From contig NC_041397.2 in the NCBI RefSeq assembly GCF_900747795.2, positions 163,474,480-163,538,479 of the forward strand: 64,000 nucleotides of DNA, written 5' to 3'. The notes beneath the pieces are model-generated. The model was not told the origin of the DNA and ran no database searches. It saw only the letters and a list, made by a program, of their open reading frames with translations. Source of the DNA: Erpetoichthys calabaricus. Taxonomy: Eukaryota; Chordata; Cladistia; Polypteriformes; Polypteridae. The number at the start of each line of letters is the position of its first letter. Within the stretch, counting starts at the first letter, position 1. Below are positions 21,366-36,600 of this stretch, in pieces. A program made the position numbers and the translations under genes.

Positions 21366-22768
21366 TGTTTTCCTGTGAACTTTGGTGCTCCCTTTTCAGC
21401 CCCGTGCACAAACTGTCCCCTTTTTACTCTTCAATTAAGATTACCAAGCACTTTTACATGAAAAAAGACAGGAAATGAGAAAGGAAACTGGAAAATACAG
21501 AAAAGTCAAAATGGAGAGAATAAAAGGTCAGTAGAAGAAACTAGATTTTACCAAACAGTTTTTGTAAATTTTCTCTTAATTCTTCAATGAAAGACGTAAA
21601 GTAGATTTTAATTTCTTCCAGAAAACCATTTCAATTGTAGAAAAAAATTAAAGACAAATAAGATAATTTGTAGTAGCAGATAATCATGTAGTAAACAATA
21701 TCATTCAGAGCTTCCTATCATTAACAAAGCAAAAGACACGAAATGGTGATAAGCTTGTTCTTTATTCTTTACAAGTAGCAGCAGCAGCTACAATAATATC
21801 AACAACAACAGCAATTACAAGAACAACAGGAGAATCATCAAAAACACATGGGGAAGAATTACACACAGAAACAAAATGGAAATGAGGTGCTTGGTTTGTT
21901 ACTGCAGCTTCAATTGGTGTAAACAAAAGAGCCGTAAACTACAGTTTGTTCTATTCGGAAAGTGTTTCTGAAATACTAATGCTCAGGGAAACAGTTCTTT
22001 TCCAACAAGGAGGAGATGATTATATTGTACAATATCCTATTTCAAACATTGTCATACTGACATTTAGTTATAGAAGAAGGAAATTGTCCACCATTGTGCT
22101 TAAATAAGCATTGGAAAAGCTGAGAAAGAGAACGGAAACTGGAAAATACGGAAAAGTCAAATTGGAGAGAATAAAATGTCAGTAGAAGAAAATAGGTTTT
22201 AGCAAACATTTCTTGTAAAGTTTCCCGTAATTCTTCAATGAAAGACGTAAAGTAGATTTTAATTTCTTCCAGAAAACCATTTCAATTGTAGAAAAAAATT
22301 AAAAGACAAATAAGATAATTGGTCATGACAGAGAGTTCTTCTATATCATGTAGTAAACAATATCATTCAGAGCTTCCTATCATTAACAATGCAAAAGACA
22401 CCAAATGGTGAGAAGCTTGTTCTTTACTCTTTACAAGTAGCAGCAGCAGTAACAACAACATCAACAACAACAGCAATTACAAGAACAACAGGAGAATCAT
22501 CAAAAACACGTGGAAGAATTACACACAGAAACACAGTGGGAATGAGGTGCTTCTTTTGTTATTACAGCTTCAATTGGTACTTACCAAAGAGGCTTAATCA
22601 ACGGTTTGTTCTATTTGTAAAATGTTCCAGAAATATTAATCCTCATGGAACGAGTTCATTCCCAAGAAGGAGGAGGTGATTATGTTGTACAATATCCTAT
22701 TTCAAACGTCATACTGACATTTAGTCATCGAAGAAGGAAATTATCCACTCTTGTGCTTAAATAAGCTT

Positions 22769-22840
22769 TGGAGAAGCTGGGGATCGAACCCAAGACCTCA
22801 CACATGCAAAGCGTGCGCTCTACCACTGAGCTACTTCCCC
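22769..22840 (-). tRNA. tRNA-Ala(TGC), array copy 2
   Basis: Identical to copy 1 over all 72 bases, 1,475 bp further on. Flanks are also the same, so the whole repeat unit was copied, not the tRNA alone. Confidence 0.88.
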
Positions 22841-24243
22841 TGTTTTCCTGTGAACTTTGGTGCTCCCTTTTCAGCCCCGTGCACAAACTGTCCCCTTTTT
22901 ACTCTTCAATTAAGATTACCAAGCACTTTTACATGAAAAAAGACAGGAAATGAGAAAGGAAACTGGAAAATACAGAAAAGTCAAAATGGAGAGAATAAAA
23001 GGTCAGTAGAAGAAACTAGATTTTACCAAACAGTTTTTGTAAATTTGCTCTTAATTCTTCAATGAAAGACGTAAAGTAGATTTTAATTTCTTCCAGAAAA
23101 CCATTTCAATTGTAGAAAAAAATTAAAGACAAATAAGATAATTTGTAGTAGCAGATAATCATGTAGTAAACAATATCATTCAGAGCTTCCTATCATTAAC
23201 AAAGCAAAAGACACGAAATGGTGATAAGCTTGTTCTTTATTCTTTACAAGTAGCAGCAGCAGCTACAATAATATCAACAACAACAGCAATTACAAGAACA
23301 ACAGGAGAATCATCAAAAACACATGGGGAAGAATTACACACAGAAACAAAATGGAAATGAGGTGCTTGGTTTGTTACTGCAGCTTCAATTGGTGTAAACA
23401 AAAGAGCCGTAAACTACAGTTTGTTCTATTCGGAAAGTGTTTCTGAAATACTAATGCTCAGGGAAACAGTTCTTTTCCAACAAGGAGGAGATGATTATAT
23501 TGTACAATATCCTATTTCAAACATTGTCATACTGACATTTAGTTATAGAAGAAGGAAATTGTCCACCATTGTGCTTAAATAAGCATTGGAAAAGCTGAGA
23601 AAGAGAACGGAAACTGGAAAATACGGAAAAGTCAAATTGGAGAGAATAAAATGTCAGTAGAAGAAAATAGGTTTTAGCAAACATTTCTTGTAAAGTTTCC
23701 CGTAATTCTTCAATGAAAGACGTAAAGTAGATTTTAATTTCTTCCAGAAAACCATTTCAATTGTAGAAAAAAATTAAAAGACAAATAAGATAATTGGTCA
23801 TGACAGAGAGTTCTTCTATATCATGTAGTAAACAATATCATTCAGAGCTTCCTATCATTAACAATGCAAAAGACACCAAATGGTGAGAAGCTTGTTCTTT
23901 ACTCTTTACAAGTAGCAGCAGCAGTAACAACAACATCAACAACAACAGCAATTACAAGAACAACAGGAGAATCATCAAAAACACGTGGAAGAATTACACA
24001 CAGAAACACAGTGGGAATGAGGTGCTTCTTTTGTTATTACAGCTTCAATTGGTACTTACCAAAGAGGCTTAATCAACGGTTTGTTCTATTTGTAAAATGT
24101 TCCAGAAATATTAATCCTCATGGAACGAGTTCATTCCCAAGAAGGAGGAGGTGATTATGTTGTACAATATCCTATTTCAAACGTCATACTGACATTTAGT
24201 CATCGAAGAAGGAAATTATCCACTCTTGTGCTTAAATAAGCTT

Positions 24244-24315
24244 TGGAGAAGCTGGGGATCGAACCCAAGACCTCACACATGCAAAGCGTGCGCTCTACCA
24301 CTGAGCTACTTCCCC
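24244..24315 (-). tRNA. tRNA-Ala(TGC), array copy 3
   Basis: Identical to copies 1 and 2, again 1,475 bp on. It keeps the G3:U70 pair and both internal promoter boxes. Confidence 0.88.
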
Positions 24316-25058
24316 TGTTTTCCTGTGAACTTTGGTGCTCCCTTTTCAGCCCCGTGCACAAACTGTCCCCTTTTTACTCTTCAATTAAGATTACCAAGCA
24401 CTTTTACATGAAAAAAGACAGGAAATGAGAAAGGAAACTGGAAAATACAGAAAAGTCAAAATGGAGAGAATAAAAGGTCAGTAGAAGAAACTAGATTTTA
24501 CCAAACAGTTTTTGTAAATTTTCTCTTAATTCTTCAATGAAAGACGTAAAGTAGATTTTAATTTCTTCCAGAAAACCATTTCAATTGTAGAAAAAAATTA
24601 AAGACAAATAAGATAATTTGTAGTAGCAGATAATCATGTAGTAAACAATATCATTCAGAGCTTCCTATCATTAACAAAGCAAAAGACACCAAATGGTGAT
24701 AAGCTTGTTCTTTATTCTTTACAAGTAGCAGCAGCAGCTACAATAATATCAACAACAACAGCAATTACAAGAACAACAGGAGAATCATCAAAAACACATG
24801 GGGAAGAATTACACACAGAAACAAAATGGAAATGAGGTGCTTGGTTTGTTACTGCAGCTTCAATTGGTGTAAACCAAAGAGCCGTAAACTACAGTTCGTT
24901 CTATTCGGAAAGTGTTTCTGAAATACTAATGCTCAGGGAAACAGTTCTTTTCCAAGAAGGAGGAGGTGATTATGTTGTACAATATCCTATTTCAAACGTC
25001 ATACTAACATTTAGTCATCAAAGAAGGAAATAATCCACCCTTGTGCTTAAATAAGCTT

Positions 25059-25130
25059 TGGAGAAGCTGGGGATCGAACCCACGACCTCACACATGCAAA
25101 GCGTGCGCTCTACCACTGAGCTATTTCCCC
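25059..25130 (-). tRNA. tRNA-Ala(TGC), array copy 4, diverged
   Basis: Same anticodon and G3:U70 pair, but two changes weaken stems: position 7 is A against C66, and the first T-stem pair becomes G49 opposite G65. It lies only 815 bp from copy 3, in a unit whose left part resembles the tRNA-less form, so the unit looks like a recombinant. Possibly a pseudogene. Confidence 0.75.
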
Positions 25131-26544
25131 TGGTTTATTGCAAATTTTGGTGCTCCCTTTTCAGCCCTGTGCACATACTGTCCCCTTTTGACTCTTCAAT
25201 TAAGATTACCAAGGACTTTTACATGAAAAAAGACAGGAAATGAGAAAGGAAACTGGAAAATACAGAGAAGTCAAAATGGAGAGAATAAAATGTCAGTAGA
25301 AGAAACTAGGTTTTAGCAAACAGTTTTTGTAAATTTTCCCTTAATTCTTCAATGAGAGACGTAAAGTAGATTTTAATTTCTTCCAGAAAACCATTTCAAT
25401 TGTAGAAAAAAATTAAAGACAAATAAGATAAATTGGTCACGACCAAGAGTTCTTCTATATCATGTAGTAAACAATATCATTCAGAGCTTCCTATCATTAA
25501 CAAAGCAAAAGACACCAAATGGTGAGAAGCTTGTTCTTTACTCTTTACAAGTAGCAGCAGCAGCTACAACAATATCAACAACAACAGCAATTACAAGAAC
25601 AACAGGAGAATCATCAAAAACACATGGGGAAGAATTACACACAGAAACAAAATGGAAATGAGGTGCTTGGTTTGTTACTGCAGCTTCAATTGGTACTTAC
25701 CAAAGAGCCGTAAACTACAGTTCGTTCTATTCGGAAAGTGTTTCTGAAATACTAATGCTCAGGGAAACAGTTCTTTTCCAACAAGGAGGAGATGATTATA
25801 TTGTACAATATCCTATTTCAAACATTGTCATACTGACATTTAGTTATAGAAGAAGGAAATTGTCCACCATTGTGCTTAAATAAGCATTGGAAAAGCTGAG
25901 AAAGAGAACGGAAACTGGAAAATACGGAAAAGTCAAATTGGAGAGAATAAAATGTCAGTAGAAGAAAATAGGTTTTAGCAAACATTTCTTGTAAAGTTTC
26001 CCGTAATTCTTCAATGAAAGACGTAAAGTAGATTTTAATTTCTTCCAGAAAACCATTTCAATTGTAGAAAAAAATTAAAAGACAAATAAGATAATTGGTC
26101 ATGACAGAGAGTTCTTCTATATCATGTAGTAAACAATATCATTCAGAGCTTCCTATCATTAACAATGCAAAAGACACCAAATGGTGAGAAGCTTGTTCTT
26201 TACTCTTTACAAGTAGCAGCAGCAGTAACAACAACATCAACAACAACAGCAATTACAAGAACAACAGGAGAATCATCAAAAACACGTGGAAGAATTACAC
26301 ACAGAAACACAGTGGGAATGAGGTGCTTCTTTTGTTATTACAGCTTCAATTGGTACTTACCAAAGAGGCTTAATCAACGGTTTGTTCTATTTGTAAAATG
26401 TTCCAGAAATATTAATCCTCATGGAACGAGTTCATTCCCAAGAAGGAGGAGGTGATTATGTTGTACAATATCCTATTTCAAACGTCATACTGACATTTAG
26501 TCATCGAAGAAGGAAATTATCCACCATTGTGCTTAAATAAGCTT

Positions 26545-26616
26545 TGGAGAAGCTGGGGATCGAACCCAAGACCTCACACATGCAAAGCGTGCGCTCTACC
26601 ACTGAGCTACTTCCCC
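26545..26616 (-). tRNA. tRNA-Ala(TGC), array copy 5
   Basis: Identical to copies 1-3. It lies 1,486 bp after copy 4, with a tRNA-less unit between. Confidence 0.88.
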
Positions 26617-28468
26617 TGTTTTCCTGTGAACTTTGGTGCTCCCTTTTCAGCCCCGTGCACAAACTGTCCCCTTTTTACTCTTCAATTAAGATTACCAAGC
26701 ACTTTTACATGAAAAAAGACAGGAAATGAGAAAGGAAACTGGAAAATACAGAAAAGTCAAAATGGAGAGAATAAAAGGTCAGTAGAAGAAACTAGATTTT
26801 ACCAAACAGTTTTTGTAAATTTTCTCTTAATTCTTCAATGAAAGACGTAAAGTAGATTTTAATTTCTTCCAGAAAACCATTTCAATTGTAGAAAAAAATT
26901 AAAGACAAATAAGATAATTTGTAGTAGCAGATAATCATGTAGTAAACAATATCATTCAGAGCTTCCTATCATTAACAAAGCAAAAGACACGAAATGGTGA
27001 TAAGCTTGTTCTTTATTCTTTACAAGTAGCAGCAGCAGCTACAATAATATCAACAACAACAGCAATTACAAGAACAACAGGAGAATCATCAAAAACACAT
27101 GGGGAAGAATTACACACAGAAACAAAATGGAAATGAGGTGCTTGGTTTGTTACTGCAGCTTCAATTGGTGTAAACCAAAGAGCCGTAAACTACAGTTTGT
27201 TCTATTCGGAAAGTGTTTCTGAAATACTAATGCTCAGGGAAACAGTTCTTTTCCAACAAGGAGGAGATGATTATATTGTACAATATCCTATTTCAAACAT
27301 TGTCATACTGACATTTAGTTATAGAAGAAGGAAATTGTCCACCATTGTGCTTAAATAAGCATTGGAAAAGCTGAGAAAGAGAACGGAAACTGGAAAATAC
27401 GGAAAAGTCAAATTGGAGAGAATAAAATGTCAGTAGAAGAAAATAGGTTTTAGCAAACATTTCTTGTAAAGTTTCCCGTAATTCTTCAATGAAAGACGTA
27501 AAGTAGATTTTAATTTCTTCCAGAAAACCATTTCAATTGTAGAAAAAAATTAAAAGACAAATAAGATAATTGGTCATGACAGAGAGTTCTTCTATATCAT
27601 GTAGTAAAAAAACATCATTCAGAGCTTCCTATCATTAACAAAGCAAAAGACTCCAAATGGTGAGAAGCTTGTTCGTTACTCTTTACAAGTAGCGGCAGCT
27701 GGAACAACAACATCAACAACAACAGCAATTACAAGAACAACAGGAGAATCATCAAAATCACATGTGGAAGAACTACACACAGAAACACAGTGGGAATGAG
27801 GTGCTTCTTTTGTTATTACAGCTTCAATTGGTACTTACCAAAGAGGCTTAATCAACGGTTTGTTCTATTCGGAAAGTGTTTCTGAAATATTAATCCCCAT
27901 AGAAAGAGTTCATTCCCAAGAAGGAGGAGGTGATTATGTTGTACAATATCCTATTTCAAACATTGTCATACTGACATTTAGTCATAAAAGAATTAAATTG
28001 TCCACCATTGTGCTAAAATAAGCATTTGAAAAGCTGAGAAAGAGAAAGGCAACTGGAAAATACGGAAAAGTCAAATTGGAGAGAAATAAAAGGTCAGTAA
28101 AACAAACAAGGTTTTTGCAAACATTTCTTGTAAAGTTTCCCTTAATTCTTCAATGAAAGAAGTAAAATGTATTTTAGTTTTTCCGGAAAACCATTTCAAT
28201 TGTAAAAACAAAATTAAAGGCAAATAAGATAAACAGTGATGACAGAGACTTCTTCTATATCATGTACTAAATAATATCATTCAGAGCTTCCTATCATTAT
28301 CAAAGCAAAAGACACCAAATGGTGAGAAGGTTGTTCTTTACTCTTTACAAGTAGCAGCAGCAGCAGCAACAACATCAATTACAAGAACAACAGGAGAATC
28401 ATCAAAAACACATGTCGAAGAATTACACACAGAAACACAGTGGAAATGCGGTGCTTGTTTTGTTACTG

Positions 28469-28634
<166 letters not shown>

Positions 28635-28830
28635 GGTATTTACCAAAGAGGCTTAAACTACACTTCGTTCTATTAGGATAATGTGCCAGAAATATTAATG
28701 CTCGTTGAAAGAGCTCTTTGCCAGGAAGGAGGAGGCAATTATGTTGTACAGTTTGCTATTTCAAACATTGTCATACTGATCTCTAGTCATAGAAGATGGA
28801 CATTGTGAACCACTGTTTTCAAATAAGGAG

Positions 28831-28876
28831 TGGAGAATTTGTGGATTGATCCTAAAATCCTGCATGTGCAAAGCTG
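28831..28876 (-). pseudogene. decayed tRNA-Ala fragment
   Basis: In the diverged final unit, GTGGAGAATTTGTGGATTGATCC and GCATGTGCAAAGC align with the 3' half of the array tRNA (T arm and anticodon arm). The 5' half is lost. It marks the eroded edge of the array. Confidence 0.55.
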
Positions 28877-28959
28877 AATAACGTTGGTTTTGTTAAGGTA
28901 CGTAGACACAGCCTCTTGTTTTGAGTGCAATACAGGGCTGACATGTCAAATGGTATCAG

Positions 28960-31900
28960 AAGTGACGTCCTTGCACTGATGCATCCCCAGTAAATACAGA
29001 AAATCACAGAGCAAGATGAAGCTCCGGCTGCTGCTGCTGCCTTGGCGTTGCCATGAGATGTGCTGCCAATGATGGCTCCATCATACGACCCTGATTGTTT
29101 CCTATTCTGCTTTTAACATATGGCAACATTGATGCACTGGGACAGGGGAGCCTGGATAGCTGTTTTAGGCTGTTTAAACCGGAGAAGCCCTTCAAGCCAT
29201 ATGGAATCTCCCTTCTGAAAGGCTTGATGATTATGACTACCTAAAGCAACAGGTCCTCCTCCGCACTGCTGTGAGCCTGGAGCTCAAGGGGTGCCAGTTT
29301 CGGCTGTGGCATATTGATCCAGATCACTCTATACAAAGACAGATCCAGGGCATAGTGGACCTGATTCAAAGCTGAATCCACAGAGATCCTTTTGAGTGCA
29401 TTGTGGTGATGCTTGCTATTGATCCAGTCCTGTCAGGGATAGACAAGAACCTTTGTGATGAAATGCTATGGAATGACGTCCACTCGTTTCTGGATCTGAC
29501 CTGCAGACTAGAGGGTGCACAAGCCACCTGGATACATCAGGGCTACCCAGGCTTCATCCTTATTTTGATTCAGCCGGTACAGACCTTCAGAGTTGTCAGT
29601 GCCACGAGTAGAAGATGCTAGAGTGTGAACACCATCGTGTGGACTAATGCAGCTGCTTTCACTGTGATCAACTGGGACATCTGGCTTGGGAGTTTCACCT
29701 CACACTTGGGCAAACAATGGCTCTCAATCTGGCCCAGGTATGTTGCTCACAAGTTTCCCTCAAGATGTTAAAAGAGGACTATTTTAAGGTCTCTATTACG
29801 TTGGCTGAAGAGGAATTTTCATCGCTGTTGGACTCTGGTAGCGACCTCTGTGTAGTCCGCTGTGACTTGCTAAAGCAGACCCCTTATAAGGACACAGGCA
29901 AAGTGAACATCCGCTGCATCCTTGGGGACGTTAAGACATACAAGACTATATTATTCCCTCTGAAATTTAAAGCGAAGAACTTTATGGTTTGGACTGCTAT
30001 ATCAGACACCTCACCCTGGCCCCTCCTAATTGAAAAAAGGAGTGCCCTATTCCCACGGGTCTTGGCCACCTACATAGCGCCTACCCCCATAGTGGATAGA
30101 GAGAGGTTCGCCGCGGACAATGTCAGTCAAGGAAATGGGTTTGAAATTGAACCGAAGTTGTCCAGTGAGATGTGGGACGAATCCTCAAGTGAAGTCCCAG
30201 GACAGCTGGCAAACTGTTCTGCACCATCACACGCACCAACAGCATCCACAGACCGGAGACTCAATATGGACACTGACAAAAACGAAATAGCAGTGGGAGG
30301 TGAGTGCGATGCTGCATCAGACATGATAACAGTGGGAGGCAAGGACGACTCTGCATCAAACATGGAGGAAGTAGAGATTGGCAACCAGACGGAATTTGCT
30401 TGCCAAAAACGAGCTGATAACAACTTGGGTTTTACATTTAGTCATGCCCATGTCGCAAATTACTCTTACTGTCTGGAGAGGGAGGACCCAAATGCTAAAA
30501 CACCACATATTTTGCTTAAAGATGGTTTTCTGTATTTGGTGATTTCTGATTGCATGTGTGATGGACATATTGAGCAGCTGGTAGTACCAAGTGAGCATAA
30601 GGAGAAGGTTTTAAAAATTTCTCACAGTCACATTTTGGGGAGTCACCTCGGCGCGGAAAAGACGAGGGAACGCATTTCGAAACGCATGACGATCGAACTT
30701 CCTGGGACACTGTAGTACCTTTCCTCCTGTTAGCTGTCCAGGAGGCCCTGCAATCTTCCATTGGAATGAGTCCTTTCGAACTATTATTTGGCCAGCGACC
30801 ATTCAGGGTATTGGACATTTTTCGGCATGAATGTATGGGGGCTCGCGAAGGCAACACCTTGGGAGGAGGTTTGTCAACCTAGACATTTCGCAGCAAGAAC
30901 AGATTGCCAGATTGTCCTCTATTGCAGTGGAACATCAGCAGCATGAGCAGGAGGCTCAAAAACGTAATTATGACAAGACAAGTAAACTCCACGAGTTTAA
31001 GAAGGGGGATCAAGATCTGGTTTTGATCCCATCCGATCCACATAAATTTCAGGCTGAATGGCAAGGGCCAGCAATGATAGAAGAGCGTATGTCCTCAGTG
31101 AATTATAAAGTCAGAATTTGCGGGTGGCGGAAAATTATACAGATTTTGCATATTAATCTTTTAAAGGAGGGGCACGACCATCACGATGTCCTGGTCATGG
31201 CCGTAGCGGTCCCCTTGACTGAGGTCACCATTCGGGATGATTTAACTGACACCTAGAAAGTGGAATTGCTATCCCTGATTGATGAGAACTCTGATGTTTT
31301 TTGGCAACACCTGGCTGGGTGCCAATTGATGAACACAAGATCGTCACTCCACCCATTGTGACTATACAGGTGCCCCCATATCGCCTACCAGAGGCAATAA
31401 GGAAAGTGATAGACAAGGAAGTCCAACAGATGCTCCAATTAGGCGTTCTTCAGCCAAGCAACAGCGAATGGTGAAGTCCAATCGTACTCGTCTCAAAGTC
31501 ATATGGTTCGGTTCTGTATTGATTTTAGGTATTTGAACAAGATTATCAAGTTTGATGCATACCCGATGTCACATGTGGATGAGCTGTTGGAAAAGCGTGG
31601 CAGGCTTCATATATCTCCATCCCTGATCTCATGAAGGGTTATTGGCAGGTCTCCTTAGAGGAGTCTAGTCTAGAACACCCACTCTGGATGGGTTGTTTTA
31701 ATTTACAGCACTCACTTTTGGTCTCCATGGCGCACCATTGACCTTTCAGTATGATGGACCATATCCTGTGTCCCCATTCTATGTACGTGGGTGCTTATCT
31801 TGACGATGTGGTCATTTTCAGTAATGACTGGGACTCTCATCTCATCTGCCTTTGGGTGATGCTTGACATTTTGTGGCTGGCGGAGTTGAAGGCCAACCCT

Positions 31901-32560
31901 AAAAAGTGCAAGCTGGGGATGTCTGAAACCCGCTATCTGGGATATTCCATGGGGAGTGTTGGCTCAGGCTTCAAATGGACAAGGTGGGGGAGTTGCTTGC
32001 ATATCCCCATTCTGAAACCTAGATTCACGTTCGTGCCTTCCTCAGGCTCGCACAATATTACAGGCAGTTCATTCCCAATTTTGCACTTCGGGCCACCCCC
32101 CTTAAGGACTTGACCAAGGGCAGAAAGAATTGTAGTGTTGCATGGACCGACACCTGTGAGAGGGCTTTAGTGGACTTAAAAGCTGGTTTATTGTCTTTAT
32201 TCTGCAAACAGCTGCTAGCACTTTCAGTTTAGGAACGGTGCTCTCACAATGTTTTGAGGGAAAGCTATTACCCAGGGAGCATAATTGCTCAACTATTGAA
32301 AAGGAATGTTTGGCGATTAAGTGGGCGGTGGAGGCCCTCCGTTACTATCTCTGGGGACAATGGTTTACCCTGGTGACTGACCCTGCCCCGTTAGAATGGC
32401 TGTACAAACAGAAGGAAACAAACGCCTGGCTCATTCAGTGGTCTATTAGTTTACAGCCATTTGCTTTTGATGTTCACCACCATCCCGGGGTTGCACACAC
32501 CATTGCGGACGTTCTCTCCTGTCTGTCTGAGCCTGGCTTAGATTGTTGCTTTGCCCACAC
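28960..32560 (+). mobile_element. fossil LTR retroelement, Gmr1-like Gypsy, copy 1
   Basis: Domains appear in the order protease, integrase, reverse transcriptase, RNase H, as in Gmr1-like Ty3/Gypsy elements and unlike ordinary Gypsy. Seen: aspartic protease DSGSDL (about 29835-29860); H2C2 integrase zinc domain (HSHILGSHLGAEKTRE, about 30620-30670) and integrase C-terminal sequence to about 31250; RT from about 31300 with YLDDVVIFS near 31795-31830; RNase H to about 32545 (ATIEKECLAIKWAV-like, HHHPGVAHTIADVLS). LTRs were not found. Badly broken, with more than ten breaks; old. Confidence 0.75.
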
Positions 32561-33059
32561 CGGTGTGGACAAAGCTGAAGGGGGAAATGTAAGGTTTCTA
32601 AACTGTTTTGGGGCACCCCCCCAACAAGATGACAAGCCAAATAGAATCCCAAAGTGTGATCGTCATGCCTATATTTGTGTATGCACACACACAAATATAC
32701 ATACACACAGTACATATAAAACACAAAGAGAGAGAAAATAGAAAATGCTTTATTTCCCACTTTCAGTGAAAGGTTTCCATATTTCTAGTGATATGTTACT
32801 ATCTCTGGTATTCCATGATTTTATAACAAAAAGTAAACACATGTGGATGCATAACTTGCAGAGAGGAACCTTCTGCTCTTATGTCTAGTTGCACTGCTTC
32901 AATTTTTATCAATCAAGGAGACAGAAAAAAAACAATGTTCAGATTCTTGGCTTTCACAGAATATCTAAATATTACTTTGTGTGAAGACTGGATTGCAATT
33001 TTTTATGCCCAAATATAAGGTGAAACTTTAAGCTCTCTGTAGACTCTAGCATATCATTT
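32561..33059. other. no gene seen; short CA-rich tract
   Basis: Apart from a cytosine run and a CA/TA-rich microsatellite at about 32680-32715, nothing recognisable lies between the retroelement and the next LINE. Confidence 0.5.
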
Positions 33060-34320
33060 AAAGCACATCTAACAAAGTTGTCCAAATCATGTTTCTTCCA
33101 TCTTAAAAATGTTAGGAAATTAAGGCGCTTTCTAAATAAACAGGATTCTGAGAAATTAATTCATGCATTTATTTCAAGTAGGATTGACTACTGCAATGCG
33201 GTGTTCAATGGATGTTCAAACTGTTCTTTATACAGCCTCCAGTTAATCCAAAATGCTACTGCAAGAATTATTACAAGAACAAGGAAATGCGAACACATAA
33301 CTCCAGTTCTTAAATCCTTACACTGGCTCCCGGTTAAGTTTAGGGCAGATTTCAAAATCCTCCTTTTAACATATAAAGCATTAAATGGCCCAGGTCCGGC
33401 TTACTTGTCTGAACTTATCATGACTTGCAAACCAGAACGCACATTAAGATCTCAAGAAGAGGGTCTGCTTATGATTCCAAGGATTAATAAAATAACAGTT
33501 GGAGGTTGAAGTTTTAGTTACAGGGCCCCTAAACTGTGGAATGGTCTGCCTGCTACTATAAGAGATGCCCTCGGTCTCAGCTTTTAAATCCCGGCTGAAG
33601 ACTCACTATTTCAGTTTAGCATATCCTGACAAGAGCTGCTAAATAACAGTACATACTGCATCTCTGTTATAAGCCATTAGCACTAAAACATAAGTAACAT
33701 GATAGTTATAATTGGATACTGACCCTCACCTATTCTGTTTCTCTTCTCTGTACTCAAATGTGGCACTTGGTGCCACGGCCCACCTGCCAAGTTATTTTGC
33801 CTGCCTAAGGTAAAGTCATCCCTGATGGAGGATCGCAGGAATCGTGGGAAAGAGGGGTCCTTTCATCAGATTGGCTAGCCCAGCGCTGTTTCAGCCGTGG
33901 AATGGCCAAATGGGGGAGGCAGCTTGATGGATGAAGTCTCCAGGACTCGAAACAAATCCAATGCATATTATGTGACATCATCTACAGTTAAATTCTGCTC
34001 CGTACTTCTAAAAGTTTTATTTTTATACTGTATTGAGGAGTTGTTCTGTTTGGAGTATTGTATTGTATTGTATTGACCCCCTTCTTTTTGACACCCACTG
34101 CACGCCCAACCTACCTGGAAAGGGGTCTCTCTTTGAACTGCCTTTCCCAAGGTTTCTTCCATTTTTTCCCTACAAGGTTTTTTTTTGGGAGTTTTTCCTT
34201 TTCTTCTTAGAGAGTCAAGGCTGGGGGGCTGTCAAGAGGCAGGGCCTGTTAAAGCCCATTGCGGCACTTCTTGTGTGATTTTGGGCTATACAAAAATAAA
34301 TTGTATTGTATGGTATTGTA
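33060..34320 (+). mobile_element. L2-type LINE, 3' end fragment
   Basis: The frame 33078-33509 encodes the end of an L2-clade reverse transcriptase ORF: LIHAFISSRIDYCNAVFNG, LQLIQNATARIITRTRK, HITPVLKSLHWLPVKFRADFKILLLTYKAL. The frame is then lost, and a 3' UTR follows (GCCTGTTAAAGCCC...GGGCTATACAAAAATAAATTG) ending in a (TATTG)-like tail near 34320. 5'-truncated and inactive. Confidence 0.85.
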
Positions 34321-35096
34321 GTTTCTTTTGGTTGTCTTGCCTAACAGGTCATAAATAAATAAATTAATCCATAGCTTCACAGATTTCAATGAATATTAAA
34401 TATACATGTGTTCTAATAAAAAGATTTCAATAGTAATTAAGAAGTTTTGAGTGTTCCTCACACAACTGGCATTTCCAGAACCACCATAATTGCTTGCATG
34501 GAACAAAAGCATTTGTTTGAATGCAACAAAGATCTACAACCATAATTGATAAGCAAACAAACTAGAAGTTTCTTTAAAACAACAAAAATAAAACAAAGCA
34601 GTCCAAACTAAAAACACAATAGCTTTGTAACTCCTTTGTAAGTATGTGAGCCATGCACAGCCTAATAAGTAAAAGAAATATTGCAGTCAATCAAAATGAT
34701 TAATATAGATGATACAAATACAACCACACAGAATGAGTGAGGAATACTGCATCTTCTTGTGCTATACTGCCTATACTGCACTGCAACCAAATGTACCTTT
34801 TCAGAAATTTTCAGTATTGTGACTGCAGTTAAAGGCTTAAATGGAAGTCTTACCAATGAAAATCCAGCAGGTGGAGCAGTGAAAGGTCTAAATCCAGGTC
34901 TAGGCTCAGTGATTCAGAATCTTTTCGTAAATTACAGAATTTAAGACGAATACCATTTAGACTCTTTGGTTTTAAATTGTTATTATGCTGTAGTCTGTAT
35001 GAATGTAATGCATGCTTTTCAGGCATACATCCTCATAGAGAAAATTCAAAGCAAATTTCTTATATTGAAAATGCAAATAATCATGATAGAACATTT
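34321..35096. other. no gene seen
   Basis: AT-rich unique-looking DNA. Short frames here have no recognisable domain and poor composition for coding. Confidence 0.5.

Positions 35097-36600
<1,504 letters not shown>

Noticed and set aside
22389-26455. Repeated 96-residue frames (MQKTPNGEKLVLY...)
   Set aside because: Generated by the CAG/CAA-type tract of the array unit and present only because the unit is repeated.
21276-26729. Repeated 61-residue frames (MCLNKLWRSWGS..., MEKLGIEPKTS...) in the array
   Set aside because: They run antisense through the tRNA-Ala sequence and simply recur with the repeat unit; no sign of selection for protein.
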